Below, in pieces: positions 7,572 through 17,349 of a DNA stretch of 64,000 nt (the first letter of the stretch is position 1; each line of letters opens with the position of its first letter). The notes below the pieces were generated by a model that was given only the letters and a program-made list of their open reading frames with translations, was not told the origin of the DNA and ran no database searches. Made by a program: the position numbers and the translations under genes. Source of the DNA: Hydrogenophaga sp. GTDB lineage: Bacteria; Pseudomonadota; Gammaproteobacteria; Burkholderiales; Burkholderiaceae_C. Location of the stretch: NCBI GenBank assembly GCA_016790705.1, contig JAEUOT010000012.1, forward strand, positions 28,543 through 92,542, in the 5' to 3' direction.

Positions 7572-10500
7572 ATGTTCATCCACCTGCGCCTGCACACCGA
7601 GTTTTCCGTCGTCGACGGCACCAACCGCATCGATGACGTCGTGAGCGCCGCCGCGGCGGACGGTCAACCGGCCCTGGCCGTCACCGATCTGAACAACCTC
7701 TTCGGCGGGGTGAAGTTCTACAAGGCCGCGCGCGGCGCCGGCGTCAAACCGGTGCTGGGCGCCGAGGTGATGCTGGGGGGCTTCAACGACGAGACACCCG
7801 GTGCGATGCCGGGCAGCCACCAGCCTGCGCTGCCGCGTGTGATCCTGCTGGTGCAGGACAAGCAGGGCTACCTCAACCTGAGCGAGCTGCTGGCGCGCGC
7901 CTGGACCCGGACCGACGGCCGGCTCGGGGCGGTGATCCAGCGCGAGTGGCTGGAGGAGTTGCATGGTGGTCTGCTGATGCTCTCGGGCGCCCAGGCCGGG
8001 CCGGTCGGTCAGGCGCTGATGGCCGGTGACGCGCAAAAAGCGGCGGATGTCGCGCTGCAACTGGCCGGTCTGTTCACCCACCGCTTCTACATCGAGCTGC
8101 AACGCGCCGGTCGCGCCGATGACGAGCGCCACGTGGTCGCGGCGGTGCAGCTCGCGGCGCGCCTGCACCTGCCGGTGGTGGCGACACACCCCGTGCAGTT
8201 CTTGGCCGAAGACGATTACGAGGCCCATGAGGCGCGGGTCTGTATCGCCGAGGGCGAGATCCTGGCCAACAACCGGCGCGTGCGCCGCTTCACGCGCGAG
8301 CAGTACTTCAAGTCGGCCGCGCAGATGGAGGCGCTGTTCGCCGATATCCCGTCGGCGGTCGCCAACACGCTGGAAATCGCCAGGCGCTGCAACCTGACCC
8401 TGGTGCTGGGCAAGCCGCAGTTGCCGAACTTCCCGATTCCGCCGGTCAATGGCGTCGTGATGTCGGTCGAGGAGTATTTCCGCCACGTGTCGTACGAGGG
8501 GCTGGAGGGGCGGCTGAAGCACCTGTTCCCCAAGGAGGCCGAACGCGAAGCGCAGCGCCCGCGCTACGTCGAACGGCTGGAGTTCGAGCTCAACACCATC
8601 CTGAAGATGGGGTTCCCGGGCTACTTCCTGATCGTGTCGGACTTCATCAAGTGGGCCAAGGAAAATGGCTGCCCGGTGGGTCCTGGCCGGGGTTCCGGCG
8701 CCGGTTCGCTGGTGGCCTACGCGCTGCTGATCACCGACCTAGACCCGCTGCAGTACAACCTGCTGTTCGAGCGCTTCCTGAACCCGGAGCGGGTGTCGAT
8801 GCCCGACTTCGACATCGACTTCTGCCAGTCCAACCGCGACCGGGTGATCGACTATGTGAAGGACCGCTACGGCAAGGACGCCGTGAGCCAGATCGCCACC
8901 TTCGGCACCATGGCCGCGCGCGCGGCGATCCGCGACGTGGGCCGCGTGCTCGACTTCTCCTACGGCTTCTGCGACGGCATCTCCAAGCTCATCCCCAACA
9001 AGCCGGGCATGAGCGTGACGCTGCAGTACCCGCCCGAGCCCAAGAAGGAGGGCGACAAGAACAACTACGCCATCGAGATGGAGCCCATCCTGGCGGAGCG
9101 CATCGAGAAGGAAGAAGACGTCAAGACCCTGATCGAGCTGGCGCAGAAGCTCGAAGGCATGACCCGCAACATCGGCATGCACGCCGGTGGTGTGCTGATC
9201 GCGCCGGGCAAGCTGACCGACTTCTGCCCGCTGTACATGCAGCCGGGCAGCGAATCGGCGGTGAGCCAGTACGACAAGGACGACGTCGAAGCCATCGGCC
9301 TGGTGAAGTTCGACTTTCTGGGCCTGGCGACGCTGACCATCCTGGAGATTGCGCGCGAGTTCATCATGAAGCGCCACAAGGGCCAGGAGAACTTCCGCTT
9401 CGAGGACATCCCGCTGGACGACAAGGCGGTCTACGCGCTGTTCTCCAAGGGCATGACCGAGGCCGTGTTCCAGTTTGAAAGCCGCGGCATGCAGGGCATG
9501 CTGCGCGACGCCAAACCGTCTCGCCTGGAAGACCTGATCGCGCTGAACGCGCTCTACCGTCCGGGCCCGATGGACCTGATTCCCAGCTTCGTGGCGCGCA
9601 AGCACGGGCGCGAGGTGGTCGAGTACCCGCACCCGCTGGTGGAGCCAGTGCTGGCCGAGACCTACGGGATCATGGTCTACCAGGAGCAGGTGATGCAGAC
9701 CGCCCAGGTGCTGGGCGGCTACAGCCTCGGCGGCGCCGACATGCTGCGCCGGGCGATGGGCAAGAAGAAGGCCGAGGAGATGGCCGAGCACCGCGCGATC
9801 TTCCGCGCCGGCGCGGCCAAGAAAGGCATCAACGAAGAGAAGGCCGACGAGGTCTTCGACCTGATGGAGAAGTTCGCGGGCTACGGCTTCAACAAGTCGC
9901 ACGCCGCTGCGTATTCACTGCTGGCGTACCACACGGCCTGGCTGAAAGTGCACTACACGGCCGAGTTCTTCTGCGCCAACATGACGGTGGAAATGGACGA
10001 CACCGACAAGCTCAAGGTGTTGTGGGAAGACGCGCGCAAGATGGGCATGGCCTTTGAGCCGCCCGACGTGAACCGCGGCGGCTACCGCTTCGAGCCGGTG
10101 ACCGACAACCTGATCCGCTACGGCCTGGGGGCTGTCAAGGGCACGGGCCAGCTCGCCATTGAGGCCATCGTCGCGGCGCGCGAGGGTCGCGGCGAAGGTC
10201 CCAACGGCGACGAAACCGGCCCGTTCACCAGTCTGTTCAATTTCTGCCTGCGCGTGGACCGCCAGCGCATCAACAAGCGCACGGTCGAGGCGCTCATCAA
10301 GGCCGGCGCGTTCGACGCGCTCAACCTCAACCGCGCCGAGCTGGTGGCTTCGCTGGACATGGCGTTCGAATACGCTGCGGCCACGCAGGCGAATGCCCAC
10401 CAGGGCGGCCTGTTCGACATGCTGGGTGGTGACGACCACGGGTCCAGCACCCAGGAGCCGGCCTACGAAGCGACCCTGCCCTGGGGCATCAAGGAGCGCC

Positions 10501-11138
10501 TGACCCACGAGAAGACGGCGATCGGCTTCTACTTCTCGGGTCACCTGTTCGACGAGGTCGAGCGCGAGGTGCGACGTTTCGCCCGGACGCCGCTGGCCGA
10601 CGTGAAGGAAAGCCGTGACCCGGTGATCCTGGCCGGTATCGTCTCCGACTTTCGCGTCATCAACGGGCAGCGGGGCAAGCTGGCCTTCTTCAAGCTGGAC
10701 GACAAGAGTGCGGTGATGGAGGTCAGCGCCGACGAAAACCTGATCAACCAGTACCGCAACCTGCTCAAGGACGACGAACTCATCGTGGTGCAGGCGCTGG
10801 CGCAGCCCGACCGTTTCTCCGGCGGCCTGCGGCTGAAGATCCAGCAGATCTGGGACCTGGCGGCGGCGCGCTGCCGTTTCGGCAAGTTCCTGCGGGTGGC
10901 CGTCAACGGTCAGGCGCCGGCCATTGCCCAACTGGTGCGGGACTTTCCGCCGCGACGCGAAGAGACGGAGCAGGGCCAACTGGTGCGCGGCCTGGGGGTG
11001 CGGCTGGTGGTCGAGCGCGCGGGTGCCCGCTGCGAGCTTCAGCTGGATGACCGGGCGCTGTTTTTCCCGACCGACGCGGCACTGGCGAGCTGGATCGCGC
11101 AGGCGCACGAACGCCGCGCCGAGATCGTGTTCGACTGA
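7572..11138 (+). CDS. dnaE: DNA polymerase III subunit alpha
   Basis: 1188 residues, the usual size for the replicative C-family polymerase. The N-terminal PHP domain opens with FIHLRLHTEFSVVDG. The palm carries GPGRGSGAGSLVAYAL and the catalytic aspartates in MPDFDIDFC. The KSHAAAYSLLAYHTAWLK block and the C-terminal OB fold (ILAGIVSDFRVINGQRGK) are all present and in frame. It synthesises both strands at the replication fork with the beta clamp and epsilon proofreader. The ATG lies 9 bases after the membrane-protein stop. Nothing looks broken. Confidence 0.99.
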   Translation: MFIHLRLHTEFSVVDGTNRIDDVVSAAAADGQPALAVTDLNNLFGGVKFYKAARGAGVKPVLGAEVMLGGFNDETPGAMPGSHQPALPRVILLVQDKQGYLNLSELLARAWTRTDGRLGAVIQREWLEELHGGLLMLSGAQAGPVGQALMAGDAQKAADVALQLAGLFTHRFYIELQRAGRADDERHVVAAVQLAARLHLPVVATHPVQFLAEDDYEAHEARVCIAEGEILANNRRVRRFTREQYFKSAAQMEALFADIPSAVANTLEIARRCNLTLVLGKPQLPNFPIPPVNGVVMSVEEYFRHVSYEGLEGRLKHLFPKEAEREAQRPRYVERLEFELNTILKMGFPGYFLIVSDFIKWAKENGCPVGPGRGSGAGSLVAYALLITDLDPLQYNLLFERFLNPERVSMPDFDIDFCQSNRDRVIDYVKDRYGKDAVSQIATFGTMAARAAIRDVGRVLDFSYGFCDGISKLIPNKPGMSVTLQYPPEPKKEGDKNNYAIEMEPILAERIEKEEDVKTLIELAQKLEGMTRNIGMHAGGVLIAPGKLTDFCPLYMQPGSESAVSQYDKDDVEAIGLVKFDFLGLATLTILEIAREFIMKRHKGQENFRFEDIPLDDKAVYALFSKGMTEAVFQFESRGMQGMLRDAKPSRLEDLIALNALYRPGPMDLIPSFVARKHGREVVEYPHPLVEPVLAETYGIMVYQEQVMQTAQVLGGYSLGGADMLRRAMGKKKAEEMAEHRAIFRAGAAKKGINEEKADEVFDLMEKFAGYGFNKSHAAAYSLLAYHTAWLKVHYTAEFFCANMTVEMDDTDKLKVLWEDARKMGMAFEPPDVNRGGYRFEPVTDNLIRYGLGAVKGTGQLAIEAIVAAREGRGEGPNGDETGPFTSLFNFCLRVDRQRINKRTVEALIKAGAFDALNLNRAELVASLDMAFEYAAATQANAHQGGLFDMLGGDDHGSSTQEPAYEATLPWGIKERLTHEKTAIGFYFSGHLFDEVEREVRRFARTPLADVKESRDPVILAGIVSDFRVINGQRGKLAFFKLDDKSAVMEVSADENLINQYRNLLKDDELIVVQALAQPDRFSGGLRLKIQQIWDLAAARCRFGKFLRVAVNGQAPAIAQLVRDFPPRREETEQGQLVRGLGVRLVVERAGARCELQLDDRALFFPTDAALASWIAQAHERRAEIVFD

Positions 11139-11235
11139 GCGAACCGGTCGCCGGTCCTGACGGAAACCGGGGCATACGCCAAACCCGTCACGCAGAAATG
11201 GGTTTTCGGGTTCAAGTCTTGCATCTGCGAGGCCG

Positions 11236-13476
11236 ATGATCTGGATAACCATGAAGCTGCAATACAAAGCCTGGGCACTGGTGCTGGTCGTGGTCGGTCT
11301 CTGCGCTGGCGCCGCGATGTTGGGCGCGCGCCAAATCATCACCGCCTCGTTTGCCGAGATAGAAACCGACAACGCCATCCAGGAAGGAGAGCGTGCACGG
11401 CGGCTGTTCGACCAGCAGTTGCAGGCGCTCGGCGCGACGGCGCGCGACTACGCCTACTGGGGCGACGCCGTGGACTACGTGCAGGGGCGCAAACCCCATT
11501 TCATGCAGGAGAACTTCGAGGTCGGGAATCTGGGCTACCTGCGCATTTCCGAGGCCATCGTGTTCGATGCGCGCTGCCGGTTGCTGGACAGCGCGAGCCT
11601 GGATGCCCAGTCGCAACGGGTTCCGGTGCCGCCTGATCGCATCGAGCACGTTCGCCGGCTGGTGGCCGAGGTGCTGGCTTCCCCCGACCCGAACGTGATG
11701 ATCCGGACCTTGCGGGCGGATGCGGGTGAGTTGGACATGGTGGTGGTGGCGGCCATTCACCGCCCCGAGGCACAGACACAGGCGCCGGTCGGTGCCCTTG
11801 TGATCGTGCGCCGGTTTGACGCCAGGGAAGTGGCCCACCTTTCCGAAGTGCTCATGATGCCGGCCCGGCTGAACTTCGAGGACCCCGGACACGGCGGTGT
11901 CAATGTGCATGTGGTGCCGTTTGAGGGCGGTGGACAGGCGCTGCACGCAGTGCTCAAAGACCACAGGGAACGGCCGGTGAGCGAGCTGGTGCTGACGCTG
12001 GACCAGCGGTTGCGGGCGCAGGGCATCAACTTGGTCTGGCAGGGCATGGGGCTGGCGGCGGTGGCCGGCCTGGTGGCCAGCATCCTGCTGGTGTTTTTGC
12101 TGGACCGGCTGTTGTTGCGCCGCCTGCAGTCTCTGCATGGCGATCTTCAGCAGGTCACTGCCGAGGGGCCGGGCGCGGGCGGGCTGGTGCGCGTGGCCGG
12201 CAAGGATGAGCTCTCGCAACTGGGCGAAGGCATCAACCGTCTGCTGGTCCGTGTTCGCGCAGACGCCAGGGCGCAGCAGCAGGCCCACGAAAAGCAGGAA
12301 GCCCTGCAGCTCCAGTTGGCCCAGTCGCAGAAGACCGAGGCGCTGGGCCGTCTGACCGGCGGCATTGCCCACGATTTCAACAACTCGCTGGCCGCGATCA
12401 CCGGCTGGATCCGGCTGGCGTCCGAGGATCTGGACAGCAGCCACCCGAGCCACGAGTCGCTGCAGCAGGCCCTCAAGTCGACCCGCTACGCCGACGGACT
12501 GATGCGCCAGTTGCTCGCGTTCGGTCGCCAGTCCGCGCCCCGTCTGCGGCGGCTGCACTGGTCGGCACTGATCGAGGAAACGCGCCAGATGGTGGCCTCC
12601 GGCCTGACCCGGGATTGCGACCTCGAGGTGCATTACGAGGTCGACGACGATGAGGTCGATGCCGACCCCACCCAGTTGCAACAGGTGCTGGTCAATCTGT
12701 TGATCAACGCGGCTGATGTGATGAAAGGCCGTGGGCGGATCGATCTGACGCTGAGTGCCGTCGTGCTGCCGACGGCCGATCCGCTGGACAGGCCGCCGGG
12801 CGCGGCGGGTCTGCCCGATGGCCGCTATCTGGTGCTGCAGGTGCGCGACCACGGGCCGGGCATCGCGCCGGAGCACCTCGACCGGGTGTTCGATCCGTTC
12901 TTCACCACCAAGGCCAAGGGCCGGGGCACGGGGCTGGGGTTGTCGGTCGCTCAGGGCATCATGGCGCGCCACCACGGCACGATCGGCCTGGTCAACAGCC
13001 CGGAAGGAGCATGCTTCCTGCTCTACCTGCCGGAGAGTCGCCGCGATGCGGCGGTGGCGCCGGTCACGTCACCGGGTGGCCCGGGACGGGGGCGCCAGCT
13101 CCTGTTCGTCGACGACGACCAGTCGGTGCGCCACGCCTGGAGCGCGCTGCTGGAGCGCAAGGGCTGGCAGGTCACACGCTCGCGCGACGGCGAGGAGGCC
13201 TGGGCCCAGTATTCGCAGACGGGCAAGCACTTTGATGTGGTGCTGACCGACCAGTCGATGCCACGGCTGGACGGTGTCGGGCTGGCGCAGCGCATCCGGG
13301 AAACGGCTTCACCGTCGCCGGTGGTGCTCATGAGCGGACACGTCGATGAGGTCGATGCCGATCTGCTCAAGACCTTGTTTGCTGCCGTGTTGCACAAGCC
13401 GGTGGACCCAGGTGAACTCGACAGCGTGCTGCAGGGGTTGCCGCTGGGTGAGGGCGTGGTGGTGACCCAGTACTGA
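11236..13476 (+). CDS. CHASE4-type hybrid sensor histidine kinase/response regulator
   Basis: 746 residues. There is a transmembrane helix at 10-33, a periplasmic sensor region at 40-265 whose ALGATARDYAYWGDAVDYV segment matches CHASE4, a second helix at 267-290, and a HAMP linker to about 345. The HisKA box GGIAHDFNNSL has phospho-accepting His379. The ATPase has N-box VNLLINAAD, and GRGTGLGLS. The C-terminal receiver has DDD and phospho-acceptor Asp672 in LTDQSMP. The internal receiver could act as a phosphate sink or feed a partner; no cognate output regulator is adjacent. An ATG 15 bases downstream (11251) is an equally plausible start. It is convergent with tolA, leaving 35 bases between stops. 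Confidence 0.9.
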   Translation: MIWITMKLQYKAWALVLVVVGLCAGAAMLGARQIITASFAEIETDNAIQEGERARRLFDQQLQALGATARDYAYWGDAVDYVQGRKPHFMQENFEVGNLGYLRISEAIVFDARCRLLDSASLDAQSQRVPVPPDRIEHVRRLVAEVLASPDPNVMIRTLRADAGELDMVVVAAIHRPEAQTQAPVGALVIVRRFDAREVAHLSEVLMMPARLNFEDPGHGGVNVHVVPFEGGGQALHAVLKDHRERPVSELVLTLDQRLRAQGINLVWQGMGLAAVAGLVASILLVFLLDRLLLRRLQSLHGDLQQVTAEGPGAGGLVRVAGKDELSQLGEGINRLLVRVRADARAQQQAHEKQEALQLQLAQSQKTEALGRLTGGIAHDFNNSLAAITGWIRLASEDLDSSHPSHESLQQALKSTRYADGLMRQLLAFGRQSAPRLRRLHWSALIEETRQMVASGLTRDCDLEVHYEVDDDEVDADPTQLQQVLVNLLINAADVMKGRGRIDLTLSAVVLPTADPLDRPPGAAGLPDGRYLVLQVRDHGPGIAPEHLDRVFDPFFTTKAKGRGTGLGLSVAQGIMARHHGTIGLVNSPEGACFLLYLPESRRDAAVAPVTSPGGPGRGRQLLFVDDDQSVRHAWSALLERKGWQVTRSRDGEEAWAQYSQTGKHFDVVLTDQSMPRLDGVGLAQRIRETASPSPVVLMSGHVDEVDADLLKTLFAAVLHKPVDPGELDSVLQGLPLGEGVVVTQY

Positions 13477-13511
13477 CGCCCGTACGGAACCGGTGCCCGG
13501 GGCGAAGCGGC

Positions 13512-14414
13512 TCAGTCGGTGGGTCGCACAACGATGATGATCGGCGAGGGCACGCGGCCATCGACATCGCGCGGCAGCGATCCGGTGCGGTCGATGGCCT
13601 TGAGCGCGGCTTCATCCCAGGCCGGGTTGCCGCTGCTGTCGACCACCCGGCGAGCGGTGATGGTGCCGTCGGGCAACGCCCGGACCTCGACCTCGGTGCG
13701 CAACGAACGGGGGAACTCCTCCGAGTAGCGGATGTTGGGGCGGATCTTGGCCGCCACCCGTGAGGCATAGCCGGCCGACGGGCCAGCGGACTGTGCCGCC
13801 GTGCCCTTGGATTCGGGGCCACCGCTGGCACCCACCTGGCCCATCATGCGGGCCAGTTGGTCTTTCCGGTTTTTCTCGATGGCGGCCGCCTCACGCTTTT
13901 CGGCGTCCTTGCGCTCCTGGTCCTGCTTCTTCTTCTCGGCGACCTTTTTCTGGTCCTCGGCCTTTTTCTTTTCGGCCAGTTCCTTGTCCTTCTTTTCGCG
14001 CTCGGCCTTCTCCTTAGCCGCCTTTTCCTTCTTGGCTTCTTCCTGTTCGCGCTTCTTCTCTTCTTCAAGCTTCTTCTGCTTGGCCTTTTCGGTGGCGATG
14101 TCGGGCTGCTTCACCGTCGGCTGAGGCGGCGGTGGTGCGGGCTTGGGCTCGGGTCTGGGTGCCGGCTGGGGCGCGGGTTCCGGTTCTGGCGGGGGCGGAG
14201 GCGGCGGTTCGACCGCACGCGGTGCAGCCTCGCGCGGCAGCGACGACCAGATCTCTGCCTCGAAAGCCACCGGCGGCTCTTCCTCTCGCCAGTGGATGCC
14301 CCAGGTGAGGGCGGCCATCAGCAACAGGTGCGCCATCAGCGCAAGCGCCAGCGGCGTTCCCCAGCGCCCGGGTTGCGGGGGCTTGAAGTCGATGGCGTCG
14401 GTGATGAGCTGCAT
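13512..14414 (-). CDS. tolA: Cell envelope protein TolA
   Basis: A 300-residue bitopic protein. A single transmembrane helix at residues 20-41 is followed by a Pro-rich stretch (70-100), then a long Lys/Glu/Ala coiled coil at about 105-190 typical of TolA domain II, and a small globular domain III (about 215-300) with a TonB-C-like pattern (RYSEEFPRSLRTEVEVRALP). TolA links the TolQR proton channel to the outer membrane and drives constriction during division. It follows tolR by 9 bases. Unlike most proteobacteria, tolB and pal do not follow: the next gene is the convergent kinase. Confidence 0.95.
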   Translation of the reverse strand: MQLITDAIDFKPPQPGRWGTPLALALMAHLLLMAALTWGIHWREEEPPVAFEAEIWSSLPREAAPRAVEPPPPPPPEPEPAPQPAPRPEPKPAPPPPQPTVKQPDIATEKAKQKKLEEEKKREQEEAKKEKAAKEKAEREKKDKELAEKKKAEDQKKVAEKKKQDQERKDAEKREAAAIEKNRKDQLARMMGQVGASGGPESKGTAAQSAGPSAGYASRVAAKIRPNIRYSEEFPRSLRTEVEVRALPDGTITARRVVDSSGNPAWDEAALKAIDRTGSLPRDVDGRVPSPIIIVVRPTD

Positions 14415-14423
14415 GCGCGGGTG

Positions 14424-14873
14424 TCAGCGTCCTGAGGCCTGGACCGCCAGTCCCACACGCTCGACGCCGGCGCGCTTGAGCGTGTCCATGGTCCTGACCA
14501 CGGTGTCGTACTTGATGTCCTTGTCCGCGCTGATGACGACCGGCACCTTGTCCGGTTCGGCGCCACCGGCCGACTCGGCCTGCAGGCGCTGAACTTCTGC
14601 CGCGAGCTGGGTCAGTTTGATGCTCTTGCCGCCCTTGCTGGCGGTGCCTTGGTGTACCTGGATGGTTTCGTCCTTGTCGATCACGACCTGCACGAACCCC
14701 TTGGGCTGCTGATCGGCCTGACCGACACTGGGCAGGCTGATCTGGCTGGGCGAAATCAGTGGGGCCGTGACCATGAAGATGATCAGGAGCACCAGCATGA
14801 CGTCGATGAACGGGACCATGTTGATCTCGTTCTTGGTGCGGCGGGTGCGCCCCCGCGACGACAGGGCCGCCAT
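14424..14873 (-). CDS. tolR: Tol-Pal system protein TolR (ExbD/TolR family)
   Basis: 149 residues with one transmembrane helix (about 19-41) that contains the essential proton-path aspartate in MVPFIDVMLVLLIIFMV, then a periplasmic domain ending in VISADKDIKYDTVVRTMDTLKRAGV. TolR assembles with TolQ into the proton-driven stator that energises TolA. It starts 3 bases after the tolQ stop and is followed by tolA at 9 bases. Confidence 0.96.
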   Translation of the reverse strand: MAALSSRGRTRRTKNEINMVPFIDVMLVLLIIFMVTAPLISPSQISLPSVGQADQQPKGFVQVVIDKDETIQVHQGTASKGGKSIKLTQLAAEVQRLQAESAGGAEPDKVPVVISADKDIKYDTVVRTMDTLKRAGVERVGLAVQASGR

Positions 14874-14876
14874 GGT

Positions 14877-15581
14877 TCAGTGCCCCGACGCGGTGGAGTT
14901 GACGGACTGCACGCCGAGGTTGCGGTGCAGGATGTTGGAGAACTCTTCCATGAAGGTCTCCATGCGGTTGGCCACGCGGTCGATGTCGGTCGCGAAGCGG
15001 TTGTAGGCAACGACCGCAGGGATCGCGGCGAACAGGCCGATGGCGGTGGCGACCAGGGCTTCGGCGATGCCGGGCGCGACGGTGGCCAGCGTGACCTGCG
15101 CCAGTGCGGCGAGGCCGGTGAAGGCGTGCATGATGCCCCAGACGGTGCCGAACAGTCCGACGTAGGGCGCGACCGAGCCCACGGTGCCCAGGAAGGACAG
15201 GTTCATTTCCAGTGCGTCGATCTCGCGCTGGAAGCTGGCGCGCATGGCGCGGCGGGCGCCGTCAAGCAGGGCGCCGGGGTCGGTGATCCGGCGCTCGCGC
15301 AGCTTGTGGTACTCGCGCATGCCGCTGGCGAAGATGCGTTCCATCGGACCGCCGTGGCGTGCGCTCTGGGCGGCGGCAGAGTACAGGTCGTTCAGGTTGG
15401 TGCCCGACCAGAAGTCCTTCTCGAATTCCTCGTTGTGGCGGTTCACGCGCTTGAGCGTGAACACCTTTCGGAAGATGGCGGCCCAACTGATCACGGAGAC
15501 CAGCACGAGCAAGGCAACCACGGCCTGGACAACCCATGACGCGTGGAGCAGCAACTGGACGATGGAGAGATCTTGGGGCAT
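14877..15581 (-). CDS. tolQ: Tol-Pal system proton channel protein TolQ (MotA/TolQ/ExbB family)
   Basis: 234 residues with three transmembrane helices: about 12-34, and a pair around 130-152 and 165-190. The GSVAPYVGLFGTVWGIMHAF block and APGIAEALVATAIGLFAAIPAVVAYN are diagnostic of the MotA/TolQ/ExbB channel, with a threonine-lined proton path. It is the first of the three tol genes after ybgC, with a 45-base gap and no strong ribosome-binding site. The order ybgC-tolQ-tolR-tolA is the standard one. Confidence 0.96.
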   Translation of the reverse strand: MPQDLSIVQLLLHASWVVQAVVALLVLVSVISWAAIFRKVFTLKRVNRHNEEFEKDFWSGTNLNDLYSAAAQSARHGGPMERIFASGMREYHKLRERRITDPGALLDGARRAMRASFQREIDALEMNLSFLGTVGSVAPYVGLFGTVWGIMHAFTGLAALAQVTLATVAPGIAEALVATAIGLFAAIPAVVAYNRFATDIDRVANRMETFMEEFSNILHRNLGVQSVNSTASGH

Positions 15582-15626
15582 GGTCGGTGGAGGTTGAGGG
15601 GGCGAGGGTCGGAGATCGGAATGGGG

Positions 15627-16115
15627 TCAGGGGTTCCCGTGGGAGAGGGCCGACAGCACCTGGGCGGGAATCCGCTGCGGGCGCATGGTGGCGGCGTCGA
15701 CCCAGCCGATACGGATGCTGCCTTCGCAGAGCACCGCGGGCGGCTGCCCATCAGGCAACTGCAGCAAGGCGCTCTGGTCGATTGTGAGCGAGGCCCGACC
15801 CGATTCGGTTACACGGGCCGTAACCAGAAGCAAATCGTCGAGTCGGGCGGGACGGTGGTAACGCAACTGTGTGCCGGTGACCACAAACATGCCGCCGACC
15901 TGCTCGCGCAGCTTCTGCTGCTCGACCCCCAGCTGGCGCAGCCATTCGGTGCGCGCGCGTTCGAAGAACTTGAGGTAGTTGGCGTAGAAGACGATGCCGC
16001 CGGCATCGGTGTCTTCCCAATACACGCGCACCGGCCAGCCGAACGGCGCCTCCACGCTTCCCGCTTGGCGAGGTTCGCGGCCCGGCGTCGGGGCGGTGTC
16101 TGGCGTCTCTTTCAC
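15627..16115 (-). CDS. ybgC: Tol-Pal-associated acyl-CoA thioesterase YbgC
   Basis: A 162-residue single hot-dog-fold thioesterase. YWEDTDAGGIVFYANYLKFF carries the catalytic Asp of the 4-hydroxybenzoyl-CoA thioesterase family and the ybgC signature. The frame is open further upstream, but the extension is the shadow of the aminotransferase; a GTG at 16115 overlaps that gene's stop by 4 bp (GTGA), the typical coupled arrangement, so it is taken as the start. It sits immediately before tolQ. In E. coli YbgC acts on short acyl-CoA/ACP and is tied to phospholipid metabolism; its exact role with Tol is unsettled. Confidence 0.93.
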   Translation of the reverse strand: MKETPDTAPTPGREPRQAGSVEAPFGWPVRVYWEDTDAGGIVFYANYLKFFERARTEWLRQLGVEQQKLREQVGGMFVVTGTQLRYHRPARLDDLLLVTARVTESGRASLTIDQSALLQLPDGQPPAVLCEGSIRIGWVDAATMRPQRIPAQVLSALSHGNP

Positions 16116-17344
16116 AGCGCGGCCTCCAGGCGCAGCACGGCTTCCTGCAACTGCGGCATGGCGTTGGCGAAGGAGAAGCGCAGGTAACGGCCCGGATCGG
16201 CCTGGCCGAAGTCGCGGCCCGGGGTGGTGGCAAGCTGGCAGCGGCGCATCAGTTCGAAGGCCAGGGCCCAACTGCCGCCTTCGCCCGGTCTTTCACCGGC
16301 CATCGGGATGCCCCAGCGGTCGCACAGCCCGGACACGTCGGCCCAGGCATAGAAGGCCCCGTCGGGTTGAACGGGAACGTTCAGCCCCAGCCGGTCCAGC
16401 GCCGGAATGAAGACGTCGCGCCGGGCCTTGAACTCGGCGCGGCGGCGCTCGTACTCGGCCAGACTCTCGGGCGCAAAGCAGGCGAGGGCGGCATGCTGCG
16501 CAATGGTGCTGGCGCAGATGAACAGGTTCTGCGCCAGGCGCTCGACGGCCGGTACCAGCGCCGGCGGCAGCACCAGCCAGCCCAGGCGCCAGCCGGTCAT
16601 GTTGAAGTACTTGCTGAAGCTGTTGATGCTGATGACCTCATCACCCAGGCCATCGGGCAGGCCCAGCGCGCTGTGGCCATAGGCCTCGTCGTAGGACAGG
16701 CCCAGGTAGATCTCGTCGACCAGCGTGATGCCGCCCTTGTCGCGCACGAAACGGGCGATGCGCTCCAGTTCGTCGCGGGCAATCGAGGTGCCGGTCGGGT
16801 TCGACGGCGAGGCCAGCAGCACGCCGCGGGTGGCCGGCGTCCAGGCCGACGCCACATGCTCGGCGCTGAGCTGGAAGCGGTCTTCGGGGCCGGAGGGGAT
16901 GAGGACCGGCGTGCCCTCTGCGGCCTGCACGAACTGGCGGTTGCAGGGGTAGCTCGGGTCCGGCATCAGCACCTCGTCACCCGCTTCGATCAGCGCCAGG
17001 CAGGCCAGTTGCAATGCGGCCGACGCGCCGGCCGTCACGACGATGCGGGCCGGGTCGATGGAGAGACCGAAACGGCTGGCGTACCAGCCGCTGATCGCTT
17101 CGCGCAACGCGGGCAGGCCTGTGGCCTGGGTGTACTGGCTGCGGCCGTTACGGATCGCGCTCTCGGCGGCGGCCTGCACCAGCGGCGGTGCGGTGAAGTC
17201 GGGCTCGCCGATATTCAGGTAGATCATCGGGCGGCTGCCCGGCGCCGCCTGGCGTGCCATGTCGGCCGCCGCCTTGGCCAGTTCCATCACATAGAACGGC
17301 TCGACCCGCAGGGCGCGCTGGCTGATTCGCAATGGCGCTCCCAT
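16112..17344 (-). CDS. Pyridoxal-phosphate-dependent class I/II aminotransferase
   Basis: 410 residues of fold type I. The PLP lysine is Lys245 in SINSFSKYFNMTGWRLGW. Further family blocks are NIGEPDFTAP, YTQATGLPALREAI, SPSNPTGT (PLP-phosphate and substrate binding) and LRFSFA with the carboxylate-binding arginine near the C-terminus. The substrate is not readable; aspartate, tyrosine or N-succinyldiaminopimelate-type transamination are all possible. The ATG at 17344 starts 5 bases after the nusB stop and the gene overlaps ybgC by 4 bp, so it lies in the rib-nusB-tol chain. The upstream extension of the frame is shadow. Confidence 0.92.
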   Translation of the reverse strand: MGAPLRISQRALRVEPFYVMELAKAAADMARQAAPGSRPMIYLNIGEPDFTAPPLVQAAAESAIRNGRSQYTQATGLPALREAISGWYASRFGLSIDPARIVVTAGASAALQLACLALIEAGDEVLMPDPSYPCNRQFVQAAEGTPVLIPSGPEDRFQLSAEHVASAWTPATRGVLLASPSNPTGTSIARDELERIARFVRDKGGITLVDEIYLGLSYDEAYGHSALGLPDGLGDEVISINSFSKYFNMTGWRLGWLVLPPALVPAVERLAQNLFICASTIAQHAALACFAPESLAEYERRRAEFKARRDVFIPALDRLGLNVPVQPDGAFYAWADVSGLCDRWGIPMAGERPGEGGSWALAFELMRRCQLATTPGRDFGQADPGRYLRFSFANAMPQLQEAVLRLEAAL

Positions 17345-17349
17345 GCCGC

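Noticed and set aside
6585-8522. 645-codon minus-strand frame across the ketosynthase start, membrane protein and dnaE start
   Set aside because: Crosses three well-supported genes and is Gln/Arg/His-rich shadow sequence.
11181-11205. AAACCC/GGGTTT inverted repeat after dnaE as a terminator
   Set aside because: Only six pairs with a 13-base loop and no T-tract; too weak to call.
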